Of a stretch of DNA of 64,000 nt, positions 1-9,072 are shown piece by piece. The notes below the pieces were generated by a model, which worked only from the letters and a program-made list of their open reading frames with translations, had not been told where the DNA came from and made no database searches. Each line of letters begins with the position of its first letter. Position 1 is the stretch's first letter. The DNA is from Myxococcales bacterium (GTDB taxonomy: Bacteria; Myxococcota_A; Polyangia; Polyangiales; Ga0077539): contig JAEUKH010000040.1 of the NCBI GenBank assembly GCA_016792845.1, positions 1-64,000 on the forward strand, given 5' to 3'. The translations under genes were made by a program, and so were the position numbers.

Positions 1-422
1 GAGGGCGGTGCGAGCCACAGGGGGTGAGGTCACGCCTGCCGCGAGGGCGGTGCGACCCCAAGGGGGTGAGGTCACGCCGGGCGCCGATCGGCACTCAAGC
101 TCGCAAACACAGAGAAAATCCGCGGGTAAACCTCAGCCTGAGAGGGAGAGGGGGCGCGAGGGCTGGGCATCCCCCAGGGGGTGAGGTCACGCCAGGCGCA
201 GGGCCGTGCATCCCCCAGGGGGTGAGGTCACGCCACGCGCAGGGCCGTACGCCCCAAGGGCTGGGGTAAAGTCGGGCGCCGATCGGCTCTCAAGCGCGTA
301 AACACAAGGAAGTTCCGCGGGTAAACCTCAGCCCTGTCAGGAGAGGGCGCGCGAGGCTCGTGGCCCCAGGCGGGTGAGTTCACGCGGTCGCTGACGCGCG
401 GTGCAGCCTCGACCGATCGGGC
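1..422. repeat. composite ~195-bp tandem repeat
   Basis: A gene-free stretch built from two elements. A 22-23 bp core, CCCCAGGGGGTGAGGTCACG with minor changes, recurs near 15-36, 56-78, 171-193 and 212-234, with decayed copies near 252 and 364; neighbours in a pair are about 41 bp apart. A longer block starting with the palindrome GCCGATCGGC occurs at 83-92 and again at 278-287 and is followed both times by similar AAACACA and GGGTAAACCTCAGCC segments. Equivalent points are 193-197 bp apart, so the higher-order unit is about 195 bp and probably continues left of the window. A remnant of the palindrome block lies near 411-422. No convincing coding frame crosses it. Confidence 0.85.
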
Positions 423-465
423 ACCTCGCCCCCTCGGCCGACACCACCGCAGTTGCAGACACGGC

Positions 466-867
466 CTAGCAGGCCAAGATCCGCGCGACGCCCTCGATGC
501 TGGCCCGCAGCGCCGTCGCCATGGCGTCGCGGGGGCCGGAGCCCTGCAAGACCAAGAGCAAGGTCTCGGTGCCCACTCGCACGGGGTGCACGTCGACGTC
601 GACGACGCGCCGCGGGTCGACCGCGTAGCCGCGCCCGTCGGCCAGGAAGGGCGCGTAGGCGGCGAGCTCCTCGCAGGTGCCGCGGTCGCCGTCCCAAGCG
701 ATGACGACGCCTTCGTCGGTGGCGAGGCAGAGCTGGGCGAGGCCCGCCCGGGTGCGCTGCGACGCGAGGAGGTAACGCAGCGCCATGTCGAGCTGGTTCG
801 AGCGGTGAACGCGGCGCTCGCCGTGCGAGAGGAGTTCGGGCCCTTGGGTGCGCGAGGCGTTGTGCAT
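466..867 (-). CDS. roadblock/LC7-like small protein
   Basis: Encodes about 133 residues. The fold looks like a roadblock/LC7-type domain: a hydrophobic helix (MALRYLLASQR) leads into alternating beta strands (LAQLCLATDEGVVIAWD, VHPVRVGTETLLLVLQG) and ends with an amphipathic helix (MATALRASIEGVARIL). Proteins of this class in myxobacteria usually sit near small GTPases or polarity systems, but no GTPase is next to this one. The start was set at the ATG at 867 because upstream codons are the antisense shadow of the neighbour; a shorter start at the internal Met of MALRYLL is possible. It is the last gene of a minus-strand run, 70 bp after the preceding gene. Family assignment is by pattern only. 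Confidence 0.6.
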   Translation of the reverse strand: MHNASRTQGPELLSHGERRVHRSNQLDMALRYLLASQRTRAGLAQLCLATDEGVVIAWDGDRGTCEELAAYAPFLADGRGYAVDPRRVVDVDVHPVRVGTETLLLVLQGSGPRDAMATALRASIEGVARILAC

Positions 868-937
868 GCGCTCACGATGGCCTGCCTCGCGGCGCGCGCT
901 CCACTTCGTGACGAGTACGGCAGAGCTCTGCCGCTTC

Positions 938-2047
938 TCAAGCCTCGCGCTGCGAGAGCATGGTCTCGATCTCTTGGAGCGCCGCGCTGATGCTCGCCTT
1001 GCCTGCCTTGCCACCGTACGTGAGGGGCGTCGCGGTGGCGCGGGCCGCTTCGACCACGGGCTCGAAGTGCCGATGCCCGATGAGCTCGTCGAGCACGATC
1101 ACGGCCCCCACGCGGCCGTCGCGGAGCCGACGTTCGAGGCTCTGAATCACGCGGGTGGCGTTGCCCTCGGTGGCCTCCCACTCGATGCCGTCGCCGAGCT
1201 GGCGCTGGAGCCGGTCGACCTTGTCGTGCTTCACGAGGCCGCCGAGGAGCACCACCGGCAAGCGCCGCAAGAGGGCCTCGATGAGCGGCAACGGCGGCAG
1301 GTCGTGGGGCTCTTCGGCGGCCACCGGGAGCGGCCCCACGGGGGTGTTGTGCAGCGCCCGCGCGAGCACCCCGGACGGCTTTTTCGGCGGCGCCGCGAGG
1401 ACGCGCTCTCGCTCGCGCCGCGCCTGCTCGGCCTTGCTCTGCCAGTTGGCGACGTGGTTGCGCGAGAGCCCGAAGACGTCGCGCACGTTGCGGTCGCCGG
1501 CGATGCGGGTCAGCGCGCGGATGGTCTTGCCGCAGAGGTCGTCAGGGTCGCTCGTGCCGTGCGATTGGAGGTGCCGGGCCCGGGCCGCGAACTCTTCGGC
1601 GTAGGGCTTGAAGAGCTCGGCCGGGCAGTTCTCGAGGTCGCCGTCGCGAAACTCGCGGTAGAGCTCGATCACCTCGGGCGACGGGGGCTCGTACCGCTCG
1701 CGCTCGGCGTACCCCCCGTGACCGTCGTGACCGCCCGGGTCGGTCGGCGCGGCCGCGACGGGCCGCTGCGGCACCACCGCGGGTTGGGGGGCCTCGACCC
1801 GCACGTGCACCTCGGGCAGCTCGTTGACGAGGTTGCGCAGGGCCAGGGCCGCGCGCACGGCTTGCCCCGCGCTGCGCGGCAGCTCGATGCCGTTACGACC
1901 CGCGAGCTCGGCCGCGAGGTCTTGCTCGACGGCGCGGAGGTATTCATCGAGCGCGACGCGGATGCGGTCGGCCCGCTGGTGACTCAACGCCATGCGTTCA
2001 GCAAGGCTACTTCTCAGCCGATCGAGGAAATCTTCAAGTGGGCTCAT
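938..2047 (-). CDS. uncharacterised protein, DUF2325-like C-terminus
   Basis: A 369-residue soluble protein of unknown role. The N-terminal 90 residues are helical and charged. A Pro/Gly-rich linker (around 92-122) leads to a helical middle containing FGLSRNHVANWQSKAEQARR, which could be a helix-turn-helix-like segment, and then a Pro-rich linker. The last 60 residues (GAVIVLDELIGHRHFEPVV and after) resemble the Rossmann-like DUF2325 domain, where a histidine follows the strand. It starts 10 bp after tgt ends on the same strand, so cotranscription is likely, but I see nothing tying it to tRNA modification. Function is not assigned. Confidence 0.75.
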   Translation of the reverse strand: MSPLEDFLDRLRSSLAERMALSHQRADRIRVALDEYLRAVEQDLAAELAGRNGIELPRSAGQAVRAALALRNLVNELPEVHVRVEAPQPAVVPQRPVAAAPTDPGGHDGHGGYAERERYEPPSPEVIELYREFRDGDLENCPAELFKPYAEEFAARARHLQSHGTSDPDDLCGKTIRALTRIAGDRNVRDVFGLSRNHVANWQSKAEQARRERERVLAAPPKKPSGVLARALHNTPVGPLPVAAEEPHDLPPLPLIEALLRRLPVVLLGGLVKHDKVDRLQRQLGDGIEWEATEGNATRVIQSLERRLRDGRVGAVIVLDELIGHRHFEPVVEAARATATPLTYGGKAGKASISAALQEIETMLSQREA

Positions 2048-2057
2048 CTCACGGGGT

Positions 2058-3257
2058 CTACCCCGCTTTGAACCCCGAGACCACCACAGAACGTGCCTTC
2101 GGGCCGCTCACGCCGACCTCGTCACCCTGCGAAAAAATGCGCAGCGTCTCGTGCACAAATGCCTCAGCGCGGCGTGCCTTGATGGCCTCTCGCATCGCGC
2201 GCATGAGGGCGCCGAAGAACCAGAGGTTGTGCTGAGAGATCACCCGCGCGGCGAGGATCTCGTCGCAGACGTAGAGGTGCCGGAGGTAGCCGCGGGTGTA
2301 GCGCCCGCCCTCGCCGTTGCAGCAGGGCCCGTCGCAGCGCGGGTCGATGGGGCCGTCGTCGAGCTTGTGGCGGGCTTGCTTGATGTTGACCCGGCCCGTC
2401 CAGGTGAGGGCCTGGCCGTTGCGGGCGTTGCGGGTGGGAAGCACGCAGTCGAACATGTCGATGCCGAGGAGCGAGCCCACCAGGAGGTCGCGCGGCGTGC
2501 CCACGCCCATGAGATACCGCGGCTTCGCGCTGGGCATCTGGTGCGCGACGGCCGCCAGGACGCGGTGCATGTCTTCGACCGATTCGCCCACCGAGAGGCC
2601 CCCGAGCGCGAGGCCGTCGAAGCCGAGGTCGCCGAGGTCGCCGAGGTGGGCGAGCCTGAGGTCTTCGTGGATGCCGCCCTGGACGATGCCGAAGAGGGCC
2701 TGACGCGCAGCGCGGGGCGCGCGCAAACAACGGTGGGCCCAGGCCGTCGAGCGCTTCATCGCGCGCTCAATGGTGGGGCGGTCGGCGTCGCCCGGGGGGC
2801 ACTCGTCGAGCACCATCGCGATGTCGCTCGCGAGGAGCGATTGCACCCGGATGCTCTCCTCCGGGGTCAACCTCCGTGGGCTGCCGTCGAGGTGCGAACG
2901 GAACGAGACGCCCTCGTCGTCGACCTTGCGGAGCCCCGAGAGCGAGAAGACCTGAAAGCCCCCCGAGTCGGTGAGCATGGCCCGCGGCCAGCGCGAGAAG
3001 CGATGCAAGCCCCCGAGCCCCGCGACCACCTCGGCGCCGGGCCGTAACCACAGATGGTAGGTGTTGCCGAGCACGATGCCCGCGCCGGTGGCGGCGACCT
3101 CTTCCATCGAGAGCGACTTCACCGTGCCGAGGGTGCCGACGGGCATGAAGGTCGGCGTCTCGACCACCGCGTGCGGGGTGGTGAGGGTGCCCACCCTCGC
3201 GTGGCCATCGGTGTGGAGGGTCTCAAACGAAAAGCCTTCGGTCACCAGCGCGCTCAT
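2058..3257 (-). CDS. tgt: tRNA-guanine transglycosylase
   Basis: Exchanges guanine-34 of tRNAs with GU(N) anticodons for the queuine precursor preQ1. Family motifs are in order: MPVGTLGTVKSL near the N-terminus, GNTYHLWLRPG, TDSGGFQVFSL with the general catalytic Asp (about residue 95), FGIVQGG, and DMFDCVLPTRNAR with the nucleophilic Asp (about 269). Length (399) is slightly above the usual 370-380. The zinc site is unusual: where the family has CxCxxC, this protein reads CDGPCCNG (about residue 305), so the second Cys position is Gly and an extra Cys sits next to the third. The later His ligand is present in ISQHNLWFF. It lies 40 bp downstream of queA on the same strand, forming a queuosine unit. 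Confidence 0.97.
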   Translation of the reverse strand: MSALVTEGFSFETLHTDGHARVGTLTTPHAVVETPTFMPVGTLGTVKSLSMEEVAATGAGIVLGNTYHLWLRPGAEVVAGLGGLHRFSRWPRAMLTDSGGFQVFSLSGLRKVDDEGVSFRSHLDGSPRRLTPEESIRVQSLLASDIAMVLDECPPGDADRPTIERAMKRSTAWAHRCLRAPRAARQALFGIVQGGIHEDLRLAHLGDLGDLGFDGLALGGLSVGESVEDMHRVLAAVAHQMPSAKPRYLMGVGTPRDLLVGSLLGIDMFDCVLPTRNARNGQALTWTGRVNIKQARHKLDDGPIDPRCDGPCCNGEGGRYTRGYLRHLYVCDEILAARVISQHNLWFFGALMRAMREAIKARRAEAFVHETLRIFSQGDEVGVSGPKARSVVVSGFKAG

Positions 3258-3297
3258 CGACCGCGCTCATAGCACCGACCGGCCCGCGGCGGTGCCC

Positions 3298-4314
3298 TCA
3301 CCCGATGAACATCGCGTCGCCGTAGCTGAAGAAGCGGTACCGCGCCGCCACCGCCTCGGCGTACGCCCGCCGGGTCAGGTCGGCGCCCGCGAAGGCCATC
3401 ACCAGCGCCAGAAGCGTCGAGCGCGGGAGGTGAAAATTGGTCACCATCGCGTCGACCACCCGGAAGCTGTACCCGGGCTGAATCAAGAGCCGCGTGTCGC
3501 CGCGGGGCGGGCCGTCGAGGGCCCACGATTCGAGCGCCCGCACCGCCGTCGTGCCCACCGCCACCACGGGGCGCCCCGTCGCCCGGGCCGCGCGCACCGC
3601 CGCCGCCGTCGCCTCGGGCACCTCGTACCACTCGGCGTGCATCGGGTGCTGGTCGAGGTCGTCGACGGTCACCGGCGCGAAGGTGCCCGCGCCGACGTGG
3701 AGGGTCACCGCCACCCGCGAGACGCCCCGGGCGCGCATCGCGTCGAAGAGGGCCGGGGTGAGATGCAGCCCCGCCGTCGGCGCCGCCACCGCGCCAGGTC
3801 GCGCCGCGTAGACGGTCTGATAGCGCGCGCGGTCGGCCTCGGTGGGCGCCCGTCGCATGTAGGGCGGAAGGGGCACCTCGCCGTGCCGTTCGAGGGCCGC
3901 GAAGGGGTCGTCGGCGAGCAGGGTCACCCCGAGCGAGCCGTCTTCGTCGCGGCTGTCGACGCGCACCGAGAAGCCCGCCGCGACCTCGATCACCGTCCCC
4001 GCGCGGATGGGCTTTGACGCCCGCCCGAGCGCGCGCCAGCGGGCGCCCGTGTCGTCGAGAGGGCGCAGGAGAAAGATCTCGGTCTTGCCGCCCGACGCCT
4101 TGGTGCCATGCAAGCGCGCGGGGATCACCCGGGTGTCGTTGACCACCAGGAGCGCGCCCTCGGGCACGAGCGCCGGGAGGTCGCGCACCGTACGATGCGA
4201 GAGCTGCCCGAGGCCCCGCGCGATGTGCAGGAGCCGCGCGCCGTCGCGGTCGGGCGGCGGCTCGGTGGCGATCAGCGCTTCAGGGAGGCCGTAGTCGAGT
4301 TCGTCGAGGCGCAT
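3298..4314 (-). CDS. queA: S-adenosylmethionine:tRNA ribosyltransferase-isomerase
   Basis: Transfers and isomerises the ribose of SAM onto preQ1-tRNA, giving epoxyqueuosine, the step right after Tgt. The protein is 338 residues, normal for QueA. It begins MRLDELDYGLPEALIA, carries the family strand LLVVNDTRVIPARLHG, the HHVGAGTF-type segment (LHVGAGTFAPV) and the C-terminal FHLPRSTLLALVMAFAG. It precedes tgt by 40 bp on the same strand, so the two are probably one transcript. No queuosine riboswitch could be recognised upstream. Confidence 0.97.
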   Translation of the reverse strand: MRLDELDYGLPEALIATEPPPDRDGARLLHIARGLGQLSHRTVRDLPALVPEGALLVVNDTRVIPARLHGTKASGGKTEIFLLRPLDDTGARWRALGRASKPIRAGTVIEVAAGFSVRVDSRDEDGSLGVTLLADDPFAALERHGEVPLPPYMRRAPTEADRARYQTVYAARPGAVAAPTAGLHLTPALFDAMRARGVSRVAVTLHVGAGTFAPVTVDDLDQHPMHAEWYEVPEATAAAVRAARATGRPVVAVGTTAVRALESWALDGPPRGDTRLLIQPGYSFRVVDAMVTNFHLPRSTLLALVMAFAGADLTRRAYAEAVAARYRFFSYGDAMFIG

Positions 4315-4369
4315 GGCGGCGGCGAATCTGTCATCGCTTCGCGCGGTCGACCAGCAGAGACTCGCGCCC

Positions 4370-5428
4370 TCAGGGGGCGCCCTCGTCGAGCACCATGACG
4401 CCGTTGCGCGCGGTGCTCACGAGCCACCCGCCCTCGGGCCGGGGCACGAGCGGCCCGATCACGTCTTCGCCGAGGTTCATGCGCCAGCGCTCGGCCCCGT
4501 CTGGGCCAAAAGCCGTGAGAATCCCACGGTTTGTGGCGATGATCATCGCCCCCGTGCGGTCGTACCGCGGGCCGAGCGAGCCCGCAGGCACCGTCGACTG
4601 GCTGCGCAGCGTGCCGTCGAGGTCGTAACGCACGAGGGTCGGCGAGGCACCGCCGAGGAGCACCGCGATGCCGTCAGGGGCCGGGGTGACCCAAGCCGGG
4701 GGCGACGCGAGGCGGAGGGTGACCGTGGGCACGCCGTCAGGGCCCGCGAAGGCCAGGCTCTCGTCGCTGAGAAAGGCTACGCCGTCGCGGCCTCCGAGGC
4801 TGCTCAGCACGCGCACCCGGGCGAGGCTCGCGACCACCTGGAAGCGCCCCGCGGTGTCGAGGCAGAGATAGCCCCAGCGGGTCATGAGCCCGGCGCGGCG
4901 GGCGTCGACCGCGGTCACCGTCGCGGTCGAGTAGGGGATGGCCACCCGACGCTGCGCGTACGGCGCCGGGCCGATCACCTGGAGGTAGAACCTGCCCTCT
5001 TGGATCGCGCTTCGATAGAGCGACCCGTCGTCGCTTGAGAACCACGCCGAGGGGTTGCGGGTGCCGCGCCAGGTGAGGGCGTCGCGCACGGTGCCGTCGG
5101 GCGCCACGGTGAAGGTCGCCCCAGGCTCGGAGCTCACCAGCACCGCCCCGTCGGCGCGGGCCGTGAGGCTGTCGGGGCGCGCTTCGAGCGGGGCGATGGC
5201 CTCGACGCTGAGATCGTCGCGGAGAAAGACCAGCTGCGGCGGGGCCGCGAGGCCGACGGCGTAACCTCCGCCGAGGCGGGCGATCACGGGGGTGACGGTG
5301 CTCCCCGGGAGGGTGATGACGCGCACGGTGCGGTACGGCGCGGCGGCGATGCGGGGCACGGGTTGGGCCGAGAGCGCGCCCGCACACGAGAGCGCCGCGA
5401 GGGCGCAGGCGAGGCCCCCGCGGCTCAC
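4370..5428 (-). CDS. secreted PQQ-like beta-propeller protein
   Basis: A 352-residue exported protein. The start is the GTG at 5428, whose bases overlap the stop of the upstream gene (GTGA), giving MSRGGLACALAALSCAGALSAQ as a signal peptide with cleavage probably after the AQ pair. The rest is short repeated beta blades with patterns such as VAPDGTVRDAL, YDLDGTLRSQS and FGPDGAERWRMNLG, typical of quinoprotein/PQQ-like or WD-type propellers. No catalytic residues are evident. The four-base overlap shows translational coupling to the zinc-ribbon membrane protein just upstream, so the pair may act together at the envelope. Function is unknown. Confidence 0.8.
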   Translation of the reverse strand: MSRGGLACALAALSCAGALSAQPVPRIAAAPYRTVRVITLPGSTVTPVIARLGGGYAVGLAAPPQLVFLRDDLSVEAIAPLEARPDSLTARADGAVLVSSEPGATFTVAPDGTVRDALTWRGTRNPSAWFSSDDGSLYRSAIQEGRFYLQVIGPAPYAQRRVAIPYSTATVTAVDARRAGLMTRWGYLCLDTAGRFQVVASLARVRVLSSLGGRDGVAFLSDESLAFAGPDGVPTVTLRLASPPAWVTPAPDGIAVLLGGASPTLVRYDLDGTLRSQSTVPAGSLGPRYDRTGAMIIATNRGILTAFGPDGAERWRMNLGEDVIGPLVPRPEGGWLVSTARNGVMVLDEGAP

Positions 5429-7827
5429 GCGCCGTTGACCGAGAAGGCTCGCAGAACAGGGTCGTTGCGGCGGTCGCCGGACTGCGTTCGGTAGGCCCGC
5501 GCGCCGATCACTTCGCCCACTACGCGCACGGTGTCGCCGCGCCGCACGGTGGCGCTCGCGGGCAGGTCGACCCAGGTCACGCACTGGCCGCCCGGGCACT
5601 GCCGATCGAGCACGCGAAGCTGCACCGCGCGCACGCCCTGGGCGTCGGTGGGGTCGCTCAGCACCGTGCCCTGCGCCTGGAGCCTACGCCCCACGACGCC
5701 GGTGCCGACCAGCGCCGCGGCGCCCGCGTTGCCGCCCCCGAGCGAGAGGTACTGCTCGGCGGTGACGTTGTTGTAGAGCGACAGGCGCACCTTCACCGGG
5801 GCGCCCGCGCCGTAGGCGATCACGTCGACGCTGTTGGCGCCGTTCTGCAAGGGCACCTCGGCGCGAAACTGACCCTCGGCGGGGCGCACCTCGATGCCGC
5901 CCACCCGCACCCGCGTCGCGCCCTGGGCCGAGCCCGTCACCACCGCGGTGGGCGCGTTGAGCGAGGCGAGGCGACCGGGCGCCGTCACGGTGAGCGGCAG
6001 GCGTGGCACGCGAAGCTCATATTCACTTGTGATTTCAGTGCCTTCGGCGACCACTACGCGCAACGGGAAGCGCTGCCGCGTGCCCTCGCCGGGGGTGTCA
6101 AGGTCGCTCGGCGCGGGGCCCGGGAGCTCGGCCACTCCGACGCCGCGCTCGACCCTGATGGGCTGCCCCGAGACAAAGAGCTGAGCCCCTTCGGGAACGT
6201 GAAAGCGAAGGTGCACCCGGGGCGGCTCCTCGCCCAAGAGCTGCAAATCAGTCTCGACCCGGTACCCCACGACGAAGCGGGCCTCGTGGCGACGCAGCAC
6301 ACCGCCGGGCGCGATCTCTTCGAGGCTCTGGGTGATCGTGCCGACCTGCTCAGGGCCGAGGGCGAGGGGCAAGGTGGCGGTGCCTTCGGCGCTCACGCTC
6401 ACTGGGTCGCGACCGGGGATGCGGAGGCTCGTGCCCGGCGCAGCGCCGCGCAAGGTGACCACCAAGGCGAGGCTCCCGTCGGGGCTGCTTTGCACGATCG
6501 CGGGCAGCGTCTGCGCGGCCGTCTGCCGGGTCGCGAGGTAGCGCTGCAGCCCCACCGCGCCCCCGGCCAGGGCCCCGAACACGACGAGCCCGAGGAGCAC
6601 CGCGCGCCCGACACCCCCCGAGCGTCGCCGCGAGCCGAGGCCCGGCACCTCAAGCTCGCCCTGCTGCGACGCGGTGGCCGTCGGCGCGACGTACGACTGA
6701 ACCGCGGGCTGGGTCGGGGCAGGGATGCCCGGCGCGGCGCCTCCCATCATCGGCGGGGCCTCGCGACGACGGGCGCCCGAATCTCGATCGCTCGCGAGCG
6801 GAGAGCCCGCGCCGACCATGGTGCGACCCGACGCCGCCTGCGGGGCCGACGGCGGAGCCGCGGGTGCGGGTGCGGGCGCTGGCTGTGCCGCGGCCTGAAG
6901 GCCCTCGCGCTGAACGCCCATCATCGTGGCCGAGCGCGGGGCCACCACCACCGGGCTCGCCGCCGCCTTCGGCGCCGCAGGTGCGACCGCGGGTGCGACC
7001 ACGGGTGCGACCGCGGGTGCGACCCCAGGCGAGCTCGCAGCGGCCGCGCCCACCGGGTCGAGCGCCACGCCGCGGGCGCGGAGCTCGTCTTGCGAGAGGC
7101 CCATCATCGTGCGCTGCGCGTTGGCGACGCGCATGGGCATCGCCGCGGGCTTCTCTGCGTTGGTCGCCGGCGGGTGGTTCGGGGGAGGGCCCTTCGCGGC
7201 TTGGCTCTGTGCGACCGGCGGCGCGTCGACGAGGGTGGCCAGCGCGGGGTTCGGCGGCGCGTCGACGAGGGTGGCCAAAGCAGGGTTCGGCGGCGCGGGG
7301 TTCGGCGGCGCGGGGTTCGGCGGCGCGGGGTTCGGCGGCGCGGCGGCGATCGCGGGGGCGTCGACGAGGGTGGCCACGGGGCTCGGAGCAGGCGCCTCGG
7401 CCACGGCCTGCGCGCCCGCGAGGAGCGGTGAGAGGGTGCCGTGCGGCGCCGTGTGACGATGCGGGTCGAGGGACGCGCTCGGCGCGGGCTGGGCGCCCGG
7501 CAGCGCGGGCGAAACCGGCGGGGCGGTGACCGGCGAGCCGAACACCGGGGTGAGCTGCGCGGCCTCGCCCGGGCGTTGCGGGAGCGGGGTCGGCGCGACC
7601 TGCGCGGCCGGTCGCGTCAGCGCGTCGGTGGCGATGCCGTGAAAGGTCGACGCCGTCGGTGACGCGGGCCGCTCGACCGCCACCACCGCGGCGGCGCGCG
7701 GCTTCTGCGGCAGGCGCGAGCCGCACTGAAGGCAGAAGGTCGCATCACCGGGGAGCACCGTGCCGCACGTCGGGCACGCCACTGCCTCTGAACCGCTCAC
7801 ATCACCAGGGCCAGCCATCACGCCCAT
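5425..7827 (-). CDS. zinc-ribbon, single-TM protein with Ig-like exterior
   Basis: An 800-residue envelope protein. Residues about 14-40 form a cytoplasmic zinc ribbon (CPTCGTVLPG and CLQCGSRLP, four cysteines). A 350-residue Ala/Pro-rich disordered stretch follows, with short tandem repeats and recurrent TMMG-type motifs (RTMMGLSQDELRARG, ATMMGVQREGL). One membrane helix (AVLLGLVVFGALAGGAVGL) lies around residues 402-425. The exported C-terminal half is all-beta, with Ig/CARDB-like strands and a final OB-like segment. Recurring MMG patches in such proteins might be docking motifs; that is inference. It starts the minus-strand run and is translationally coupled to the propeller gene. Start at 7827 or three codons later. 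Confidence 0.8.
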   Translation of the reverse strand: MGVMAGPGDVSGSEAVACPTCGTVLPGDATFCLQCGSRLPQKPRAAAVVAVERPASPTASTFHGIATDALTRPAAQVAPTPLPQRPGEAAQLTPVFGSPVTAPPVSPALPGAQPAPSASLDPHRHTAPHGTLSPLLAGAQAVAEAPAPSPVATLVDAPAIAAAPPNPAPPNPAPPNPAPPNPALATLVDAPPNPALATLVDAPPVAQSQAAKGPPPNHPPATNAEKPAAMPMRVANAQRTMMGLSQDELRARGVALDPVGAAAASSPGVAPAVAPVVAPAVAPAAPKAAASPVVVAPRSATMMGVQREGLQAAAQPAPAPAPAAPPSAPQAASGRTMVGAGSPLASDRDSGARRREAPPMMGGAAPGIPAPTQPAVQSYVAPTATASQQGELEVPGLGSRRRSGGVGRAVLLGLVVFGALAGGAVGLQRYLATRQTAAQTLPAIVQSSPDGSLALVVTLRGAAPGTSLRIPGRDPVSVSAEGTATLPLALGPEQVGTITQSLEEIAPGGVLRRHEARFVVGYRVETDLQLLGEEPPRVHLRFHVPEGAQLFVSGQPIRVERGVGVAELPGPAPSDLDTPGEGTRQRFPLRVVVAEGTEITSEYELRVPRLPLTVTAPGRLASLNAPTAVVTGSAQGATRVRVGGIEVRPAEGQFRAEVPLQNGANSVDVIAYGAGAPVKVRLSLYNNVTAEQYLSLGGGNAGAAALVGTGVVGRRLQAQGTVLSDPTDAQGVRAVQLRVLDRQCPGGQCVTWVDLPASATVRRGDTVRVVGEVIGARAYRTQSGDRRNDPVLRAFSVNGA
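7223..7343. repeat. in-gene minisatellite (PPNPA / LATLVDAPPNPA)
   Basis: Inside the zinc-ribbon gene. Two near-identical copies of a 36-bp unit containing GCGTCGACGAGGGTGGCC are followed by four copies of the 12-mer GCGGGGTTCGGC, then part of the 36-bp unit again. On the coding strand these give PPNPA and LATLVDAPPNPA repeats in the disordered linker. A second 12-mer array (GCGACCGCGGGT, about four copies) lies at 6980-7023. Such arrays change length easily by slippage while keeping frame. Confidence 0.85.
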
Positions 7828-7911
7828 AGTATCGCACGCAACCTTCGCCCCGATCGACCCGAGAACGCGCCCCGCCGCAAGGCTCAGCCCAAACCCTCGG
7901 AGCGCTCTACG

Positions 7912-9027
7912 ATGATTTCACCACCCAAGATGCTGCGCGCGATCAGCCTCGTCGCCCTCGCGTCGCGCTGCACAGAAGCAGACACCCCGCCAGAGAGTGT
8001 GGCACTCGAAAACGCCATGCAACACCCTGAATCATGGCGGACCCTCGCGACCCCTGGTCTCGCCGTCGGGCCCGGCGCGACGCTCAGCCCGCTCGACGAC
8101 GGCGCCCTGCTCGTCGGGGGCCTCGGCGCCGACAGCGGGGGCCCGTCGGTGTGGAGGCTCCGCGCTGACGGGGCCGAGGCGCTCACGGGGCCTGAGACGC
8201 CGTCTCCGCGGGTCGGTCACGTCGCCGTCAACGCGGGCCCGAAGGTCTGCGTCTGGGGCGGCCGCGCCGGGGGGCGCCTCGTCGCCGACGGCGCGTGCTT
8301 CGACAGCCAGACCGCGCGGTGGGAGCGGCTCCCCGAGGGGCCGCTGAGCCCCCGCGAGGCCGCAGCGTCGGTCGGCGACGCCGAAGGCTTCGTGATCTGG
8401 GGCGGCCGCGACGCCGAGGGAGAGAGCCTCTCAGACGGCGCGCGGTACACCCTGGCGACGCGGCAATGGAGCCTCCTGCCCGAGGGGCCGCGCCCCCGCC
8501 ATCGCGGCGTCCTGGCGGCGATCGGGGCGCGACGATGGGTGCTCACCGGCGGCGCCGGAGAGGCCCTCGCGCTCGGCGGCGACGAGAGCATGCGTCTCGA
8601 CCCAGAGGCCGCAGGTTGGTCTCGGGTCGCGCAAGACCTTGAGGGATTTCCGCTGGTCTCCGAGGCGCCGGTGTGGGTGCCCTTTGACGGCGGGCTTTGG
8701 GTGATCGGCCGGGCGGGGGTGTTTCACCTCGACCCTGAGGGCGCGCGCTTCGTGGCGCACGGACCTGGCTTCGCGGGTGCGCTCTCCGAGGCCGCGGTGG
8801 CGGTGTCGGGCCGCGAGGCGGTGCTGGCAGGGGGCCGCGACGGCGCCGCGGTGCGCGACGCGGTCTGGCGCCTCGACCTCACGACGGGCGCCGCGCGACC
8901 GGGCCCTTCGCTGCCCTTCGGCCTGGCCGGCGCGGCGGCGGCGCGGGCGGGCGCGACGCTCTTCGTCGCAGGCGGCGAGGGGGCCTCGGGGCCGAACGGC
9001 GCGGTCTTGGTGCTCGACCGACGGTGA
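7912..9027 (+). CDS. kelch-type beta-propeller exported protein
   Basis: A 371-residue protein with kelch-like blades: repeated VxGGR signatures (VCVWGGRAGGR, FVIWGGRDAEGE, AVLAGGRDGAA, LFVAGGEGA) each followed by a Trp-containing strand (ARWERLPEG, RQWSLLPEG). The N-terminus (MLRAISLVALASRC) is hydrophobic and ends in a Cys, suggesting export and perhaps a weak lipobox, although the -1 Arg is atypical. The ATG at 7912 has GGAG about 9 bases upstream; the Met at 7930 is the alternative. It diverges from the zinc-ribbon gene across 84 bp. Kelch propellers bind partners; the ligand here is unknown. Confidence 0.8.
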   Translation: MISPPKMLRAISLVALASRCTEADTPPESVALENAMQHPESWRTLATPGLAVGPGATLSPLDDGALLVGGLGADSGGPSVWRLRADGAEALTGPETPSPRVGHVAVNAGPKVCVWGGRAGGRLVADGACFDSQTARWERLPEGPLSPREAAASVGDAEGFVIWGGRDAEGESLSDGARYTLATRQWSLLPEGPRPRHRGVLAAIGARRWVLTGGAGEALALGGDESMRLDPEAAGWSRVAQDLEGFPLVSEAPVWVPFDGGLWVIGRAGVFHLDPEGARFVAHGPGFAGALSEAAVAVSGREAVLAGGRDGAAVRDAVWRLDLTTGAARPGPSLPFGLAGAAAARAGATLFVAGGEGASGPNGAVLVLDRR

Positions 9028-9072
9028 CGCCTTTCGGGCGGTGGATGATTGCGTTAGGTTTCGCCGCCTGCG

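Noticed and set aside
1-422. Possible CRISPR array
   Set aside because: The repeats are not evenly spaced by unique spacers; units alternate as 41-bp pairs and a longer block, and the sequences between copies are themselves repeated.
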